From: an uncultured Dorea sp.
GTDB lineage: Bacteria; Bacillota; Clostridia; Lachnospirales; Lachnospiraceae
Direction: 5' to 3'
Length of the DNA stretch: 64,000 bases
Assembly (NCBI GenBank): GCA_947063855.1
Contig: CAMSTW010000003.1
Coordinates: 22,883-86,882, forward strand
The position numbers were made by a program, and so were the translations under genes. Below, one piece after another: positions 26,957-35,408 of this stretch (the stretch's first letter is position 1; each line of letters opens with the position of its first letter). The notes beneath the pieces were generated by a model. That model was not told the DNA's origin and ran no database searches. It worked only from the letters and a program-made list of their open reading frames with translations.

Positions 26957-27537
26957 TGAATAAGATATTAAAGAATACATTGATCCTGACGGCAATCACG
27001 CTGGTGGCGGGGCTTGGTCTCGGACTGGTATATGAGATCACGAAGGCGCCTATCGCCCAGGCGCAGGAGACTGCGAAGAAGGAAGCGTGGCAGATGGTAT
27101 TTCCGGAGGCGGATATTAATGATTTTGAACAGGTAGAGATTGATTCGGCGGCGGCTGACCAGGCTCTTGCCGATATGGGCGTCAACGGGACTATCGACGA
27201 GGCGTGTACGGCAGGCGATATGGGATACGTTGTGACGGCTACGGATAAGGACGGTTTCGGGGGCAGTATAACGGTCACGGTAGGTATCACCAGCGACGGC
27301 ACGGTGAACGGCGTGTCGATCCTGTCCATCAACGAGACGGCGGGACTTGGTATGAAGGCTACGGAAGAATCGTTCTATGGGCAGTACGAAGGGAAACAGA
27401 CAGAGAAGTTTGCAGTATCCAAGGATGGCGGAGACGGGGAGCCGATTGACGCGTTAAGCGGCGCCACCATCACCTCCAGATCTGTGACAGGAGCCGTCAA
27501 TGCGGCGCTTGGATATTATCAGGCTGCATTTCAATAA
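26956..27537 (+). CDS. rnfG: Rnf complex subunit RnfG
   Basis: This 193-residue protein has one N-terminal membrane helix and an extracytoplasmic FMN-binding domain. DALSGATITSRS near the C-terminus is the ApbE-type flavinylation motif (SGAT, FMN on Thr). ETAGLGMKATE is also conserved. It relays electrons within Rnf. An apbE gene is found at 47.6-48.6 kb in this window. Confidence 0.95.
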   Translation: MNKILKNTLILTAITLVAGLGLGLVYEITKAPIAQAQETAKKEAWQMVFPEADINDFEQVEIDSAAADQALADMGVNGTIDEACTAGDMGYVVTATDKDGFGGSITVTVGITSDGTVNGVSILSINETAGLGMKATEESFYGQYEGKQTEKFAVSKDGGDGEPIDALSGATITSRSVTGAVNAALGYYQAAFQ

Positions 27538-27555
27538 TGAATGGGAGGTAGTAAG

Positions 27556-28281
27556 ATGAATAATTGTACCGAAAGAATCTATAACGGTCTGGTCAAAGAG
27601 AACCCTACCTTCGTTCTGATGCTGGGTATGTGTCCGACCCTGGCGGTGACGACGTCCGCCGTTAACGGCGTAGGTATGGGTCTGTCCACGACAGTCGTAC
27701 TTGTGCTGTCGAATATGCTGATCTCCATGCTGCGTAAGATCATTCCGGATTCTGTCAGAATGCCGGCGTTTATCGTAGTCGTGGCTTCATTTGTAACTAT
27801 TGTACAGTTCCTTCTTGAGGGCTTTGTCCCAAGTCTTTATGATTCACTTGGGCTTTATATTCCGCTGATCGTGGTAAACTGTATCATCCTTGGCCGTGCA
27901 GAGAGTTATGCTTCTAAGAATCCGGTGCTTCCGTCCATCTTCGACGGTATCGGTATGGGACTTGGATTTACCGTGGGCCTGACTGCAATCGGTATCGTGC
28001 GTGAGTTCATTGGTACTGGTGCGGTCTTTGGACAGCAGATCCTTCCATTGGCGGATGCTGCTGCGGGTAAGGGCGGATATGTTCCGGTTACGATCTTTAT
28101 CCTTCCTCCGGGAGCGTTCCTGGTGCTGGCGTTCCTTGTGGCTTTGCAGAACAAGGTAAAGAACAATGCGGCTAAGAAGGGCAAGAAGGTTCCGGAGTCA
28201 GCCGGATGTGGAGAAGGCTGTGCTTCCTGCGGTAACAGTGCGTGCGGCGGTAAGGTTTTCCCGACGGGAAATGAAAAGTAG
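27556..28281 (+). CDS. rnfE: Rnf complex subunit RnfE
   Basis: This 241-residue integral membrane subunit has six helices and the family segments VKENPTFVLMLGMCPTLAVT and VVNCIILGRAESYASKNPV. The start at 27556 follows GGGAGG; an ATG five codons upstream precedes that site. Its tail, after the last helix, is Cys- and Gly-rich (GCGEGCASCGNSACGG). That is longer than in many homologues and could bind metal, though this is speculation. Confidence 0.94.
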   Translation: MNNCTERIYNGLVKENPTFVLMLGMCPTLAVTTSAVNGVGMGLSTTVVLVLSNMLISMLRKIIPDSVRMPAFIVVVASFVTIVQFLLEGFVPSLYDSLGLYIPLIVVNCIILGRAESYASKNPVLPSIFDGIGMGLGFTVGLTAIGIVREFIGTGAVFGQQILPLADAAAGKGGYVPVTIFILPPGAFLVLAFLVALQNKVKNNAAKKGKKVPESAGCGEGCASCGNSACGGKVFPTGNEK

Positions 28282-28294
28282 GAGGGGTACATAG

Positions 28295-28870
28295 ATGAAA
28301 GAATTATTGATTATTGCAATTGGATCGGCCCTTGTGAATAACGTTGTACTCAGCCAGTTCTTAGGGATCTGTCCGTTCCTTGGCGTATCCAAGAAGGTGG
28401 ATACGGCGGCAGGCATGGGAGGGGCGGTAGTGTTCGTTATCACCATAGCCTCATTCGTTACGGGACTGATCTATAAGTTTATATTGTCGCCGCTGGGATT
28501 TGAATATCTGCAGACCATCGTGTTCATCCTGATCATTGCGGCGCTGGTTCAGTTCGTAGAGATGTTCCTTAAGAAGGCGATGCCGCCGCTTTACAACGCG
28601 CTTGGCGTGTATCTGCCTCTGATTACGACCAACTGTGCCGTTCTTGGCGTAGCGCTGACCAACGTGCAGAAGGAGTACAATATCCTTCAGGGCGTGATCT
28701 ATGGTATCGGAACATCTGTTGGATTCCTGATCGCTATTGTGATTATGGCGGGAATCCGCGAGAAGATTGAGTATAATGACATTTCAGAGTCCTTCCAGGG
28801 GACGCCGATCGTGCTGGTGACAGCTACTCTTATGGCGATTGCGTTCTGCGGATTCTCAGGACTGATATAG
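28295..28870 (+). CDS. rnfA: Rnf complex subunit RnfA
   Basis: This 191-residue membrane subunit is homologous to RnfE with inverted topology. It has the conserved NNVVLSQFLGICPFLGVSKK and LITTNCAVLGVALTN, where Cys residues bind an intramembrane iron-sulfur cluster in characterised complexes. It starts 13 bases after rnfE behind TAGGAGGGG. Confidence 0.95.
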   Translation: MKELLIIAIGSALVNNVVLSQFLGICPFLGVSKKVDTAAGMGGAVVFVITIASFVTGLIYKFILSPLGFEYLQTIVFILIIAALVQFVEMFLKKAMPPLYNALGVYLPLITTNCAVLGVALTNVQKEYNILQGVIYGIGTSVGFLIAIVIMAGIREKIEYNDISESFQGTPIVLVTATLMAIAFCGFSGLI

Positions 28871-28884
28871 GAGGGGGCATAACG

Positions 28885-29676
28885 ATGAGTGTTACAGGTA
28901 TTATAATTGCAGCTGTAATCGTGGGCGGCACCGGTTTGTTCATTGGTGTGTTCCTTGGTGTGGCAGGCAAGAAATTTGCGGTAGAGGTAGACGAGAGAGA
29001 GGAAGCGATCTTAGGCGTGCTTCCGGGTAATAACTGCGGCGGCTGCGGCTACGCGGGATGTTCCGGCCTTGCGGCGGCGATTGTCAAGGGCGAGGCTGAG
29101 ATCGGCGGATGTCCGGTAGGCGGCGCGCCGGTGGCGGAGAAGATCGGGGCCATCATGGGTGTGGAAGCCGGCGCACAGGTGCGCCAGGTTGCGTTCGTCA
29201 AGTGTGCGGGAACCTGTGATAAGGCGGGAAAGGACTATGAGTATCATGGGCTTAACGACTGTATCATGGTGAATATGATGCAGGCGGGGGGGCCGAAGTC
29301 CTGTAATTACGGATGTCTTGGCGAGGGAAGTTGTGTGAAGGCATGTCCGTTCGACGCCATCCATATCGTGGACGGGGTTGCCGTTGTGGATAAGGAAGCG
29401 TGTAAGGCCTGCGGCAAGTGTATCGCCGTGTGTCCGAAGAAGCTGATTGAGCTTGTGCCGTATGATCAGAAGCATCTGGTACGGTGTAATTCTCACGACA
29501 AGGGCAAGGATGTGATGAAGGCTTGTTCTGTGGGATGTATCGGATGTAAGATGTGCGAGAAGGTCTGCGAGTCTGACGCCGTTAAGGTGGAGGGTAACGT
29601 TGCCCATATTGACCCGGAGAAATGTACGAACTGCGGCAAGTGTGCGGAGAAGTGCCCGAAGAAATGTATTTTGTAG
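28885..29676 (+). CDS. rnfB: Rnf complex subunit RnfB
   Basis: This 263-residue ferredoxin-type subunit has an N-terminal membrane anchor. The [4Fe-4S] motif NNCGGCGYAGCSGLA plus a distal Cys (GGCPVGG) follows at residues about 49-77. Further Cys clusters include SCNYGCLGEGSCVKACPF, CKACGKCIAVCP, CIGCKMCEKVC and CTNCGKCAEKCP. It is the entry point for electrons from reduced ferredoxin. This is the last rnf gene, and a DUF2752 gene starts 16 bases later. Confidence 0.95.
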   Translation: MSVTGIIIAAVIVGGTGLFIGVFLGVAGKKFAVEVDEREEAILGVLPGNNCGGCGYAGCSGLAAAIVKGEAEIGGCPVGGAPVAEKIGAIMGVEAGAQVRQVAFVKCAGTCDKAGKDYEYHGLNDCIMVNMMQAGGPKSCNYGCLGEGSCVKACPFDAIHIVDGVAVVDKEACKACGKCIAVCPKKLIELVPYDQKHLVRCNSHDKGKDVMKACSVGCIGCKMCEKVCESDAVKVEGNVAHIDPEKCTNCGKCAEKCPKKCIL

Positions 29677-29692
29677 AGGAAATGCAGAGGTT

Positions 29693-30154
29693 ATGAGACG
29701 AACTTTCAGACAGACAATCTGTGAGGCGGTCATGCTGTTATGGAAAGATATCAAGGATATGAAATGGGCGGTTATGTTAATAATCGCCTATTTTGCGTTG
29801 GGGCTAAAGTATCTGTACAGTTTATGTCCGGTGGTGATAATCACAGGATTCCCGTGCCCGGGGTGCGGGCTTACAAGGGCGGGATTCATGCTGCTTGGGC
29901 GGGATTTTGCAGGGGCGTTTGAGATGCAGCCGTTTATCTATCTGATTGTCTTATTTGCGGTGATTTTCGGGTGGAACCGATATATCAGAAGGCGGAAGAT
30001 GGGGAAATATCTGAAGGGCTTCCTGATTATGATCATGGTTGGGATGATTCTATTCTATATCTGGAGGATGGTGAAGTATTTTCCGGGGGATCCGCCTGTG
30101 AGCTATTATGAGCGGAATCTGCTGCATATCTTTGCAGACATGTTCTGCCGATAG
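29693..30154 (+). CDS. DUF2752 membrane protein
   Basis: This 153-residue protein has three or four membrane helices and the family hallmark FPCPGCGLTRAGFMLL. The function of DUF2752 is unknown; the invariant CPxCGxTR suggests metal or redox chemistry. It follows rnfB after 16 bases and ends at a terminator, so it is probably co-transcribed with rnf. I start it at 29693, behind AGAGG; an earlier in-frame start would lie inside rnfB. Confidence 0.8.
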   Translation: MRRTFRQTICEAVMLLWKDIKDMKWAVMLIIAYFALGLKYLYSLCPVVIITGFPCPGCGLTRAGFMLLGRDFAGAFEMQPFIYLIVLFAVIFGWNRYIRRRKMGKYLKGFLIMIMVGMILFYIWRMVKYFPGDPPVSYYERNLLHIFADMFCR

Positions 30155-30171
30155 ATGATATCCATTTGAGG

Positions 30172-30199
30172 AAGAGACGCTGTGAGTGTCTCTTTTTTA
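30172..30199 (+). terminator. Terminator of the rnf operon
   Basis: AAGAGAC (30172-30178) pairs with GTCTCTT (30188-30194) and is followed by a run of T. Base composition drops sharply just after it. Confidence 0.8.
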
Positions 30200-30223
30200 G
30201 CTTAATTTGGGATAATAAATATA

Positions 30224-30252
30224 TTGTGACTTAAAATATAGTATGTTATTAT
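30224..30252 (+). promoter_or_regulatory. Candidate promoter of the BREX operon
   Basis: TTGTGA (30224-30229), a 17-base spacer and TATTAT (30247-30252). It would give a leader of about 190 bases. No other convincing promoter is seen before brxA. Confidence 0.45.
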
Positions 30253-30330
30253 ATTCTATATGTTTTCTATCTAGTATAACCCACACTAAATACCTTACTG
30301 TTTCGATGAGCATGTTTTTTCGAGAGTACG

Positions 30331-30382
30331 TGTGTAAAAACGTAGGTGTAGTGGGCTGCATCGAGACTTTTACACATGTGTT
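30331..30382 (+). promoter_or_regulatory. Inverted repeat and palindrome in the BREX leader
   Basis: TGTGTAAAA (30331-30339) pairs with TTTTACACA (30368-30376); the right arm overlaps the palindrome ACACATGTGT (30373-30382). Many BREX loci are controlled by a WYL-domain repressor (BrxR) binding inverted repeats, but no such gene is present here, so an operator for a distant regulator or an RNA structure are both possible. Confidence 0.45.
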
Positions 30383-30449
30383 ATTAGGAAAGCAGGCCAA
30401 CGAATCATAATTTTGAAAAAGTTTGTAATGAAGAAAAGGAAGAATAGGT

Positions 30450-31037
30450 ATGGAGTATAATGCAAGTGCGACGAAGTATCTTTTTTGGTTTGTTGAGACC
30501 AGAGAGACTGCCCGACTTCTTGTGAATCATTCCATGGATGAGGTCAGGCAGATTGTAATTGATAAGAATCTATATCAGCAGAAATCAAGATCCAGATTAA
30601 TCAATGAATTTGGATGTATTAGGAAACGACTGGAAACGTTACCGGATGAGCTTTGTAAAATGATGGTTACGGCAGATATCAATACCGGAAAGTTAATTGC
30701 TTTTATCGGATGCATGGCCTCAGACAAATTACTTTTCGATCTGATGTATGAGGTATATCGAAAGAAAATATATCTTGGCGGGCCGAACATTACAGATGCA
30801 GATCTTAATATTTTTTTTAAAGATAAGCAGGATCAGAATAAAAAGGTGTCGTTAATTACAGATACATCAATAAAGAAGTTAAAACAAGTGTATTGTAAGT
30901 ATATGTTTGAAGCAGGATTGCTCACAGGAGAGATTTCAGAGAAGCAAGTAGTTAAAGTATATCTTGATCCAGAGCTTCAGTGTGCACTCCGAAGAAATGA
31001 AATGGATAAATATTTGACAGTATTGACAGGGAGTTGA
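30450..31037 (+). CDS. brxA: BREX protein BrxA (DUF1819)
   Basis: This 195-residue protein matches BrxA: small, helical and basic, opening with YLFWFVETRETARLLVN. It is the first gene of a BREX phage-exclusion operon and family structures show a DNA-binding winged-helix-like fold resembling the RNA-binding antiterminator NusB. Its exact role in exclusion is not settled. The ribosome site is AAGGAAG. The gene is much more A+T-rich than the upstream rnf genes. Confidence 0.85.
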   Translation: MEYNASATKYLFWFVETRETARLLVNHSMDEVRQIVIDKNLYQQKSRSRLINEFGCIRKRLETLPDELCKMMVTADINTGKLIAFIGCMASDKLLFDLMYEVYRKKIYLGGPNITDADLNIFFKDKQDQNKKVSLITDTSIKKLKQVYCKYMFEAGLLTGEISEKQVVKVYLDPELQCALRRNEMDKYLTVLTGS

Positions 31038-31090
31038 ATATGTCCAGAGGATATTTTTAGCAGAGACTGCAATAAAATGGAGATAAGAAG

Positions 31091-31666
31091 ATGGAGTTTA
31101 ATGAGCGTTTAGATAGAATGTGGGAACGAATTTCAGATAAGGAGTTTTTGGCGAACAGAGGTGTTGCAAATGAGGTTCGTTACTATGTATTTGATTATGA
31201 GGCATGTAATGAGCTTATTATCCGGGAGAAGATAAAAGCATTGAAAAGAAGGAACAGCCCAGAAGCAGATGGATTCCAGATTGTAGAATATGATCTTTAT
31301 GAGATGGTAATTCAGATTCTTGAGGAGAAGGGATATATGGAAAAATGCGCCGGGTTCGAAGAGCAGAAGGGAATGGAATATCTGTATACGGCTTTGACAA
31401 AGATGCTTAGGCTTACGAACGATGACAATCTGATTGTGAATCAGATTTTGCAACATACACCGGAGGATGCAGTGGTGTTTTTAACGGGAGTGGGAAAGGC
31501 ATTTCCTTTTGTCAGAGCTCACAATGTTATGAATAATCTGCATCAGGTACTAGACAGTGTGCCGGTGGTGATGTTCTATCCAGGAACATGGAATGGAGAG
31601 AGCCTTAGTTTATTCGGGACGATTACAGATGGAAATTATTATAGGGCATTTCCTCTTATTGAATAA
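31091..31666 (+). CDS. brxB: BREX protein BrxB (DUF1788)
   Basis: This 191-residue protein matches BrxB, with the typical end VPVVMFYPGTWNGESLSLFG followed by YYRAFPLIE. BrxB is conserved in type 1 BREX and its biochemical role is unknown. It starts 53 bases after brxA and is followed by a 94-base gap before brxC. Confidence 0.88.
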   Translation: MEFNERLDRMWERISDKEFLANRGVANEVRYYVFDYEACNELIIREKIKALKRRNSPEADGFQIVEYDLYEMVIQILEEKGYMEKCAGFEEQKGMEYLYTALTKMLRLTNDDNLIVNQILQHTPEDAVVFLTGVGKAFPFVRAHNVMNNLHQVLDSVPVVMFYPGTWNGESLSLFGTITDGNYYRAFPLIE

Positions 31667-31760
31667 AAGAAAGACAGAGTAGGGAGCCTTTGTAAAACAG
31701 GCTTCACGGACACAAGGTATGAGATACATACTGATAGTTATAGTGCAAGGAGAACAGTAG

Positions 31761-34700
31761 ATGAAGATTCAGGATATGTTTGAGAAAAGGATTACCCGTG
31801 AGATTAAAGGTGTAATCAAGGTTGGTCAGAAGGATGATGAGAATGTGTATCAGGAATTGGATGAGTACGTTGTTACCGCAGAGCTTGAAAAATATATGAA
31901 TCGGTTCTTTGATGCATATAACAGAAGTGTTATTGGAAGAACAGATAATATGGGCGTATGGATTTCCGGTTTTTTTGGGAGTGGTAAATCTCATTTCCTT
32001 AAAATATTGTCCTATATTTTAAGCAATCGGATCGTGGAAAACGGCGAGGGCGCGCAACAGGATGCGGTCAGTTTCTTTTCACAAGGAGTAAAATTAAAAG
32101 ACGACAGGCTAAAAGATAAAATTGCAGATATAGCGGCAATGAGTGACGATATCGATGTCATTTTGTTTAATATTGATTCTAAAAGTACGACAGATTCCAA
32201 GATTAATAAAGAGGCAATCAAGGATGTATTTATGAAGGTTTTCAATGATTATCTTGGTTACTGTGGTTCAATTCCTTTTCTGGCAGATTTTGAGAGAAAA
32301 CTGGATGAGCAGAATCAGTATGAGGCGTTCAAAGAGAAGTTTGAAGAAATCGAAGGTACTTCATGGAAAGAAAGCAGGGAGGATTATTATTTTATACAGG
32401 ATTCCGTTGTGCGTGCGATTATTGAGTTAGGTATTATGAGTGAAGATGCGGCAAAGAATTGGTCGGATAATGCTGAAAAGTCTTACGCGCTTTCTATTGA
32501 TAAATTTGCTGAATATGTGAAAAGGTATTGCAGTAAGAAGGGAAAGAATCATCATGTACTCTTTCTTGTGGATGAAATTGGCCAGTATATTGCCGATGAC
32601 AGTAAACTCATGCTGAATCTTCAGACTGTAACTGAGGATTTGGGTACGGCTTGCGGAGGTAAGGCATGGATCATTGTTACATCACAGCAGGATATTGATT
32701 CTATTACAAAGACCATGGGGGAGGATTTTTCCAAGATTCAGGGACGTTTTGCAACCAGAATTGCGTTATCTTCTGCAGATGCTGATGAGGTTATTAAAAA
32801 GCGTATACTCTATAAGAAGGCGGAAGCGAGACCGGTGCTTGTAAATCTCTATCAGGAGCATGAATCTTCAATTAAGAATATTATTACATTCAGTGAAGGC
32901 ACTCCCAATATGTCTTTATATAAGGATGCAGAGGAATTTGCAGATGTATATCCTTTTATTCCTTACCAGTTTCAGCTGGCGGGAAATGTGCTGACTGCAG
33001 TTCGTCAGTTTTCGTCAAGTGGAAAGCACCTGGCGGATGGAGAGAGATCTCTCCTTGCATTATTTAAGGAAGCTGCCGTTTCTTTTGCTGATAGCAGAGA
33101 TGGGGTATTGGTTCCCTTTAATGCATTTTATAGCGCCTTAGATGATTTTATTGATCACACGCATAGAACCGTTATTACTCAGGCATCCAGGAATATCAGG
33201 TTGGATGATTTTGATGTGGAGTTGCTAAAAGTGCTTTTCATGACAAAGCATGTCAATAACTTTAAGCGTGATGCAGAAAATCTTACTACACTTATGATTT
33301 CTAAGGTAGATGAGGACAGGCTGGTTCTTGCAAAGAAGGTGGAAAAATCCTTGCGGGTATTGTGTGACGAAGCTCTGGTTCAAAAGAATGGTGATGAATA
33401 CATTTTCCTTACAAACGAGGAACAGGAAGCGGAGCTTAGGATTCAGCGTTACAATATTGAGCCGAAAGAAATAGTGGATTATGTAGCACAGGTTGTCTTT
33501 GAGGAAGTAATTGTTTTCCCTAATAATAAATACAGATATAGCGCGCGGTATCAGTTCTCTTTTAATCAGTTGATTGATGACAGAGCGTATAGAAATAATA
33601 TTTCGCATAAGATTGGCCTTAAGCTTCTTACCGCATATAGTGGGAAAGAAGACGAGACTCAACTTAGGTTGTTGTCTTCTCGGGAAAAATGTGTTGTGGT
33701 AAGATTATCGGATGATTATGCATATCTTTCTGAGATAGACGGCATGAAGAAGATAGAGGCATTCTTAAATGATCCTACATCTGCAAAGTTTACCGACTTT
33801 GAAGCTATTAGTGCGAATAAGAGGAAAGAACGTTCACAGAAAGCAAAAAGAATCAGTGATTATCTTCGGTTTGCATTAGAGAATGCAGATATTTATGTTG
33901 CAGGCGAAAGGGTTTCTACAAAATCCAGAGACGTGACTGCACGTATAGCGGAAGCTTTTGAAAAATTAATCGACAATGAATATCACAAACTGAAATGTAT
34001 GGAGACACAGCCGGTTCTGTCTGATATTATGGATGCTGTTAAGCAGTCAAAAACGCAGAGTTCTATGGGTAACCCGGAATTCGGAAATGAGAAGAATCAT
34101 GAAGCGTTAAGCTCGGTCATTGAAGAAATCCGTTATGCCGGAAGGCATGCCGCGCAGTATTCTATTAAGCAGGCATTGGATCAGTTCAGGGATCCGCCGT
34201 ATGGGTATACGGAAGAGGATATTGAATACCTGATTGCCGTCTTGTACCGTAAGGGACAGATCAGTTTAAAGATGAACAGTGTTATCTATACCCCGGCAAG
34301 CACAACACCGGAGGATGCATACAAATACATTACAAAGAGAGAATTTCGTGAAAAAATTCTTCTTGAGATTAAAGAGGCTGTACCCAAACGACATATCAAA
34401 GCGGTAAAGGATGTGATCAGGGAGTTCTACGGAAAGAGTGTTACAAGTGACGATCAGGATATCCTCATGCATGACTACCGTAGTTATGCCCAGACAAAGA
34501 AAAACGTCATTGAGAGTGTAATTCGGGAAGACTATGGTATGAATTCCAAACTTCCTGGCAGGAAGATTCTTGAAAAGGCGCTTCGATTGATTGACGATAC
34601 ACTAAGAATAAGCGATCCTATCAGTTTTTATAAAAGTGTAGATGAGCTGTACGATGATTTCATTGAGACCGGGGTGGACATCGGAGATTTAAACCGTTTT

Positions 34701-35393
34701 CTTGACGGGGTGCAGAAGGGAAAATATCTACATGCAGTAAAGGTATTGAATATCTATGAAAAGAGTAAGAACTATATTTCGGAGCAGACGGTTATTGATT
34801 ATGCGGAGCAGGTAAAAAAGCTTTTGAATGTTGAGAAACCATACGCATTCATACCAAAGCTTGAGGAATGTGATAAAAAGCTTATGAATGCGATTCATGA
34901 ATTGCTTGATAATGACATGAAACGTATCGAGCCGGATATATTTGCAGACTGGAAGATGGCAAAGATGAGTATTCCGGCAGACAGACCTTATGTTCAGAGA
35001 TTACTGAGCCGGATAGATTCTGTATATGAGGAACTTTTGGATAAATTCAAGAGTGTAACTGATATTGCGGCATTAAATGGGATTCCGTCCGAAAGTAATG
35101 CATTGCTGCAAAACTGTCTTAGAATGATTCAAAAGGAAGAGGATGTATATCAGGCAGAAATAGAGGGAAAAAGAAAAGAAAAGGAAAAACAAGGAGGAAA
35201 AACGAAGGCTGATCCAAAGCCGTCTACAGAATCGGTTAAAGTGATTAAGAATAAGCCGGTATCCTTCCGGTCGATTACAGGGAATAAGATATATTCTATC
35301 AAATCAGAAGAAGACATTGAACAAGTTCTTGATGAGCTTAGGACTGCATTAAAAGCGCAACTGGAAGAGAATGCGATTATAAAACTCAGTTAA
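31761..35393 (+). CDS. brxC: BREX P-loop ATPase BrxC
   Basis: This 1,210-residue protein is the large ATPase of type 1 BREX. The Walker A is GFFGSGKS at residues 70-77, and a Walker B-like stretch is VLFLVDEIGQYI near residue 272. The C-terminal third has a Lys/Glu-rich linker (EGKRKEKEKQGGKTKADP) before a short final domain. BrxC is needed for exclusion and for BREX methylation in studied systems. Length is normal and the frame is intact. pglX starts 15 bases later. Confidence 0.93.
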   Translation: MKIQDMFEKRITREIKGVIKVGQKDDENVYQELDEYVVTAELEKYMNRFFDAYNRSVIGRTDNMGVWISGFFGSGKSHFLKILSYILSNRIVENGEGAQQDAVSFFSQGVKLKDDRLKDKIADIAAMSDDIDVILFNIDSKSTTDSKINKEAIKDVFMKVFNDYLGYCGSIPFLADFERKLDEQNQYEAFKEKFEEIEGTSWKESREDYYFIQDSVVRAIIELGIMSEDAAKNWSDNAEKSYALSIDKFAEYVKRYCSKKGKNHHVLFLVDEIGQYIADDSKLMLNLQTVTEDLGTACGGKAWIIVTSQQDIDSITKTMGEDFSKIQGRFATRIALSSADADEVIKKRILYKKAEARPVLVNLYQEHESSIKNIITFSEGTPNMSLYKDAEEFADVYPFIPYQFQLAGNVLTAVRQFSSSGKHLADGERSLLALFKEAAVSFADSRDGVLVPFNAFYSALDDFIDHTHRTVITQASRNIRLDDFDVELLKVLFMTKHVNNFKRDAENLTTLMISKVDEDRLVLAKKVEKSLRVLCDEALVQKNGDEYIFLTNEEQEAELRIQRYNIEPKEIVDYVAQVVFEEVIVFPNNKYRYSARYQFSFNQLIDDRAYRNNISHKIGLKLLTAYSGKEDETQLRLLSSREKCVVVRLSDDYAYLSEIDGMKKIEAFLNDPTSAKFTDFEAISANKRKERSQKAKRISDYLRFALENADIYVAGERVSTKSRDVTARIAEAFEKLIDNEYHKLKCMETQPVLSDIMDAVKQSKTQSSMGNPEFGNEKNHEALSSVIEEIRYAGRHAAQYSIKQALDQFRDPPYGYTEEDIEYLIAVLYRKGQISLKMNSVIYTPASTTPEDAYKYITKREFREKILLEIKEAVPKRHIKAVKDVIREFYGKSVTSDDQDILMHDYRSYAQTKKNVIESVIREDYGMNSKLPGRKILEKALRLIDDTLRISDPISFYKSVDELYDDFIETGVDIGDLNRFLDGVQKGKYLHAVKVLNIYEKSKNYISEQTVIDYAEQVKKLLNVEKPYAFIPKLEECDKKLMNAIHELLDNDMKRIEPDIFADWKMAKMSIPADRPYVQRLLSRIDSVYEELLDKFKSVTDIAALNGIPSESNALLQNCLRMIQKEEDVYQAEIEGKRKEKEKQGGKTKADPKPSTESVKVIKNKPVSFRSITGNKIYSIKSEEDIEQVLDELRTALKAQLEENAIIKLS

Positions 35394-35408
35394 GAGAGGA
35401 CAAGGGTT

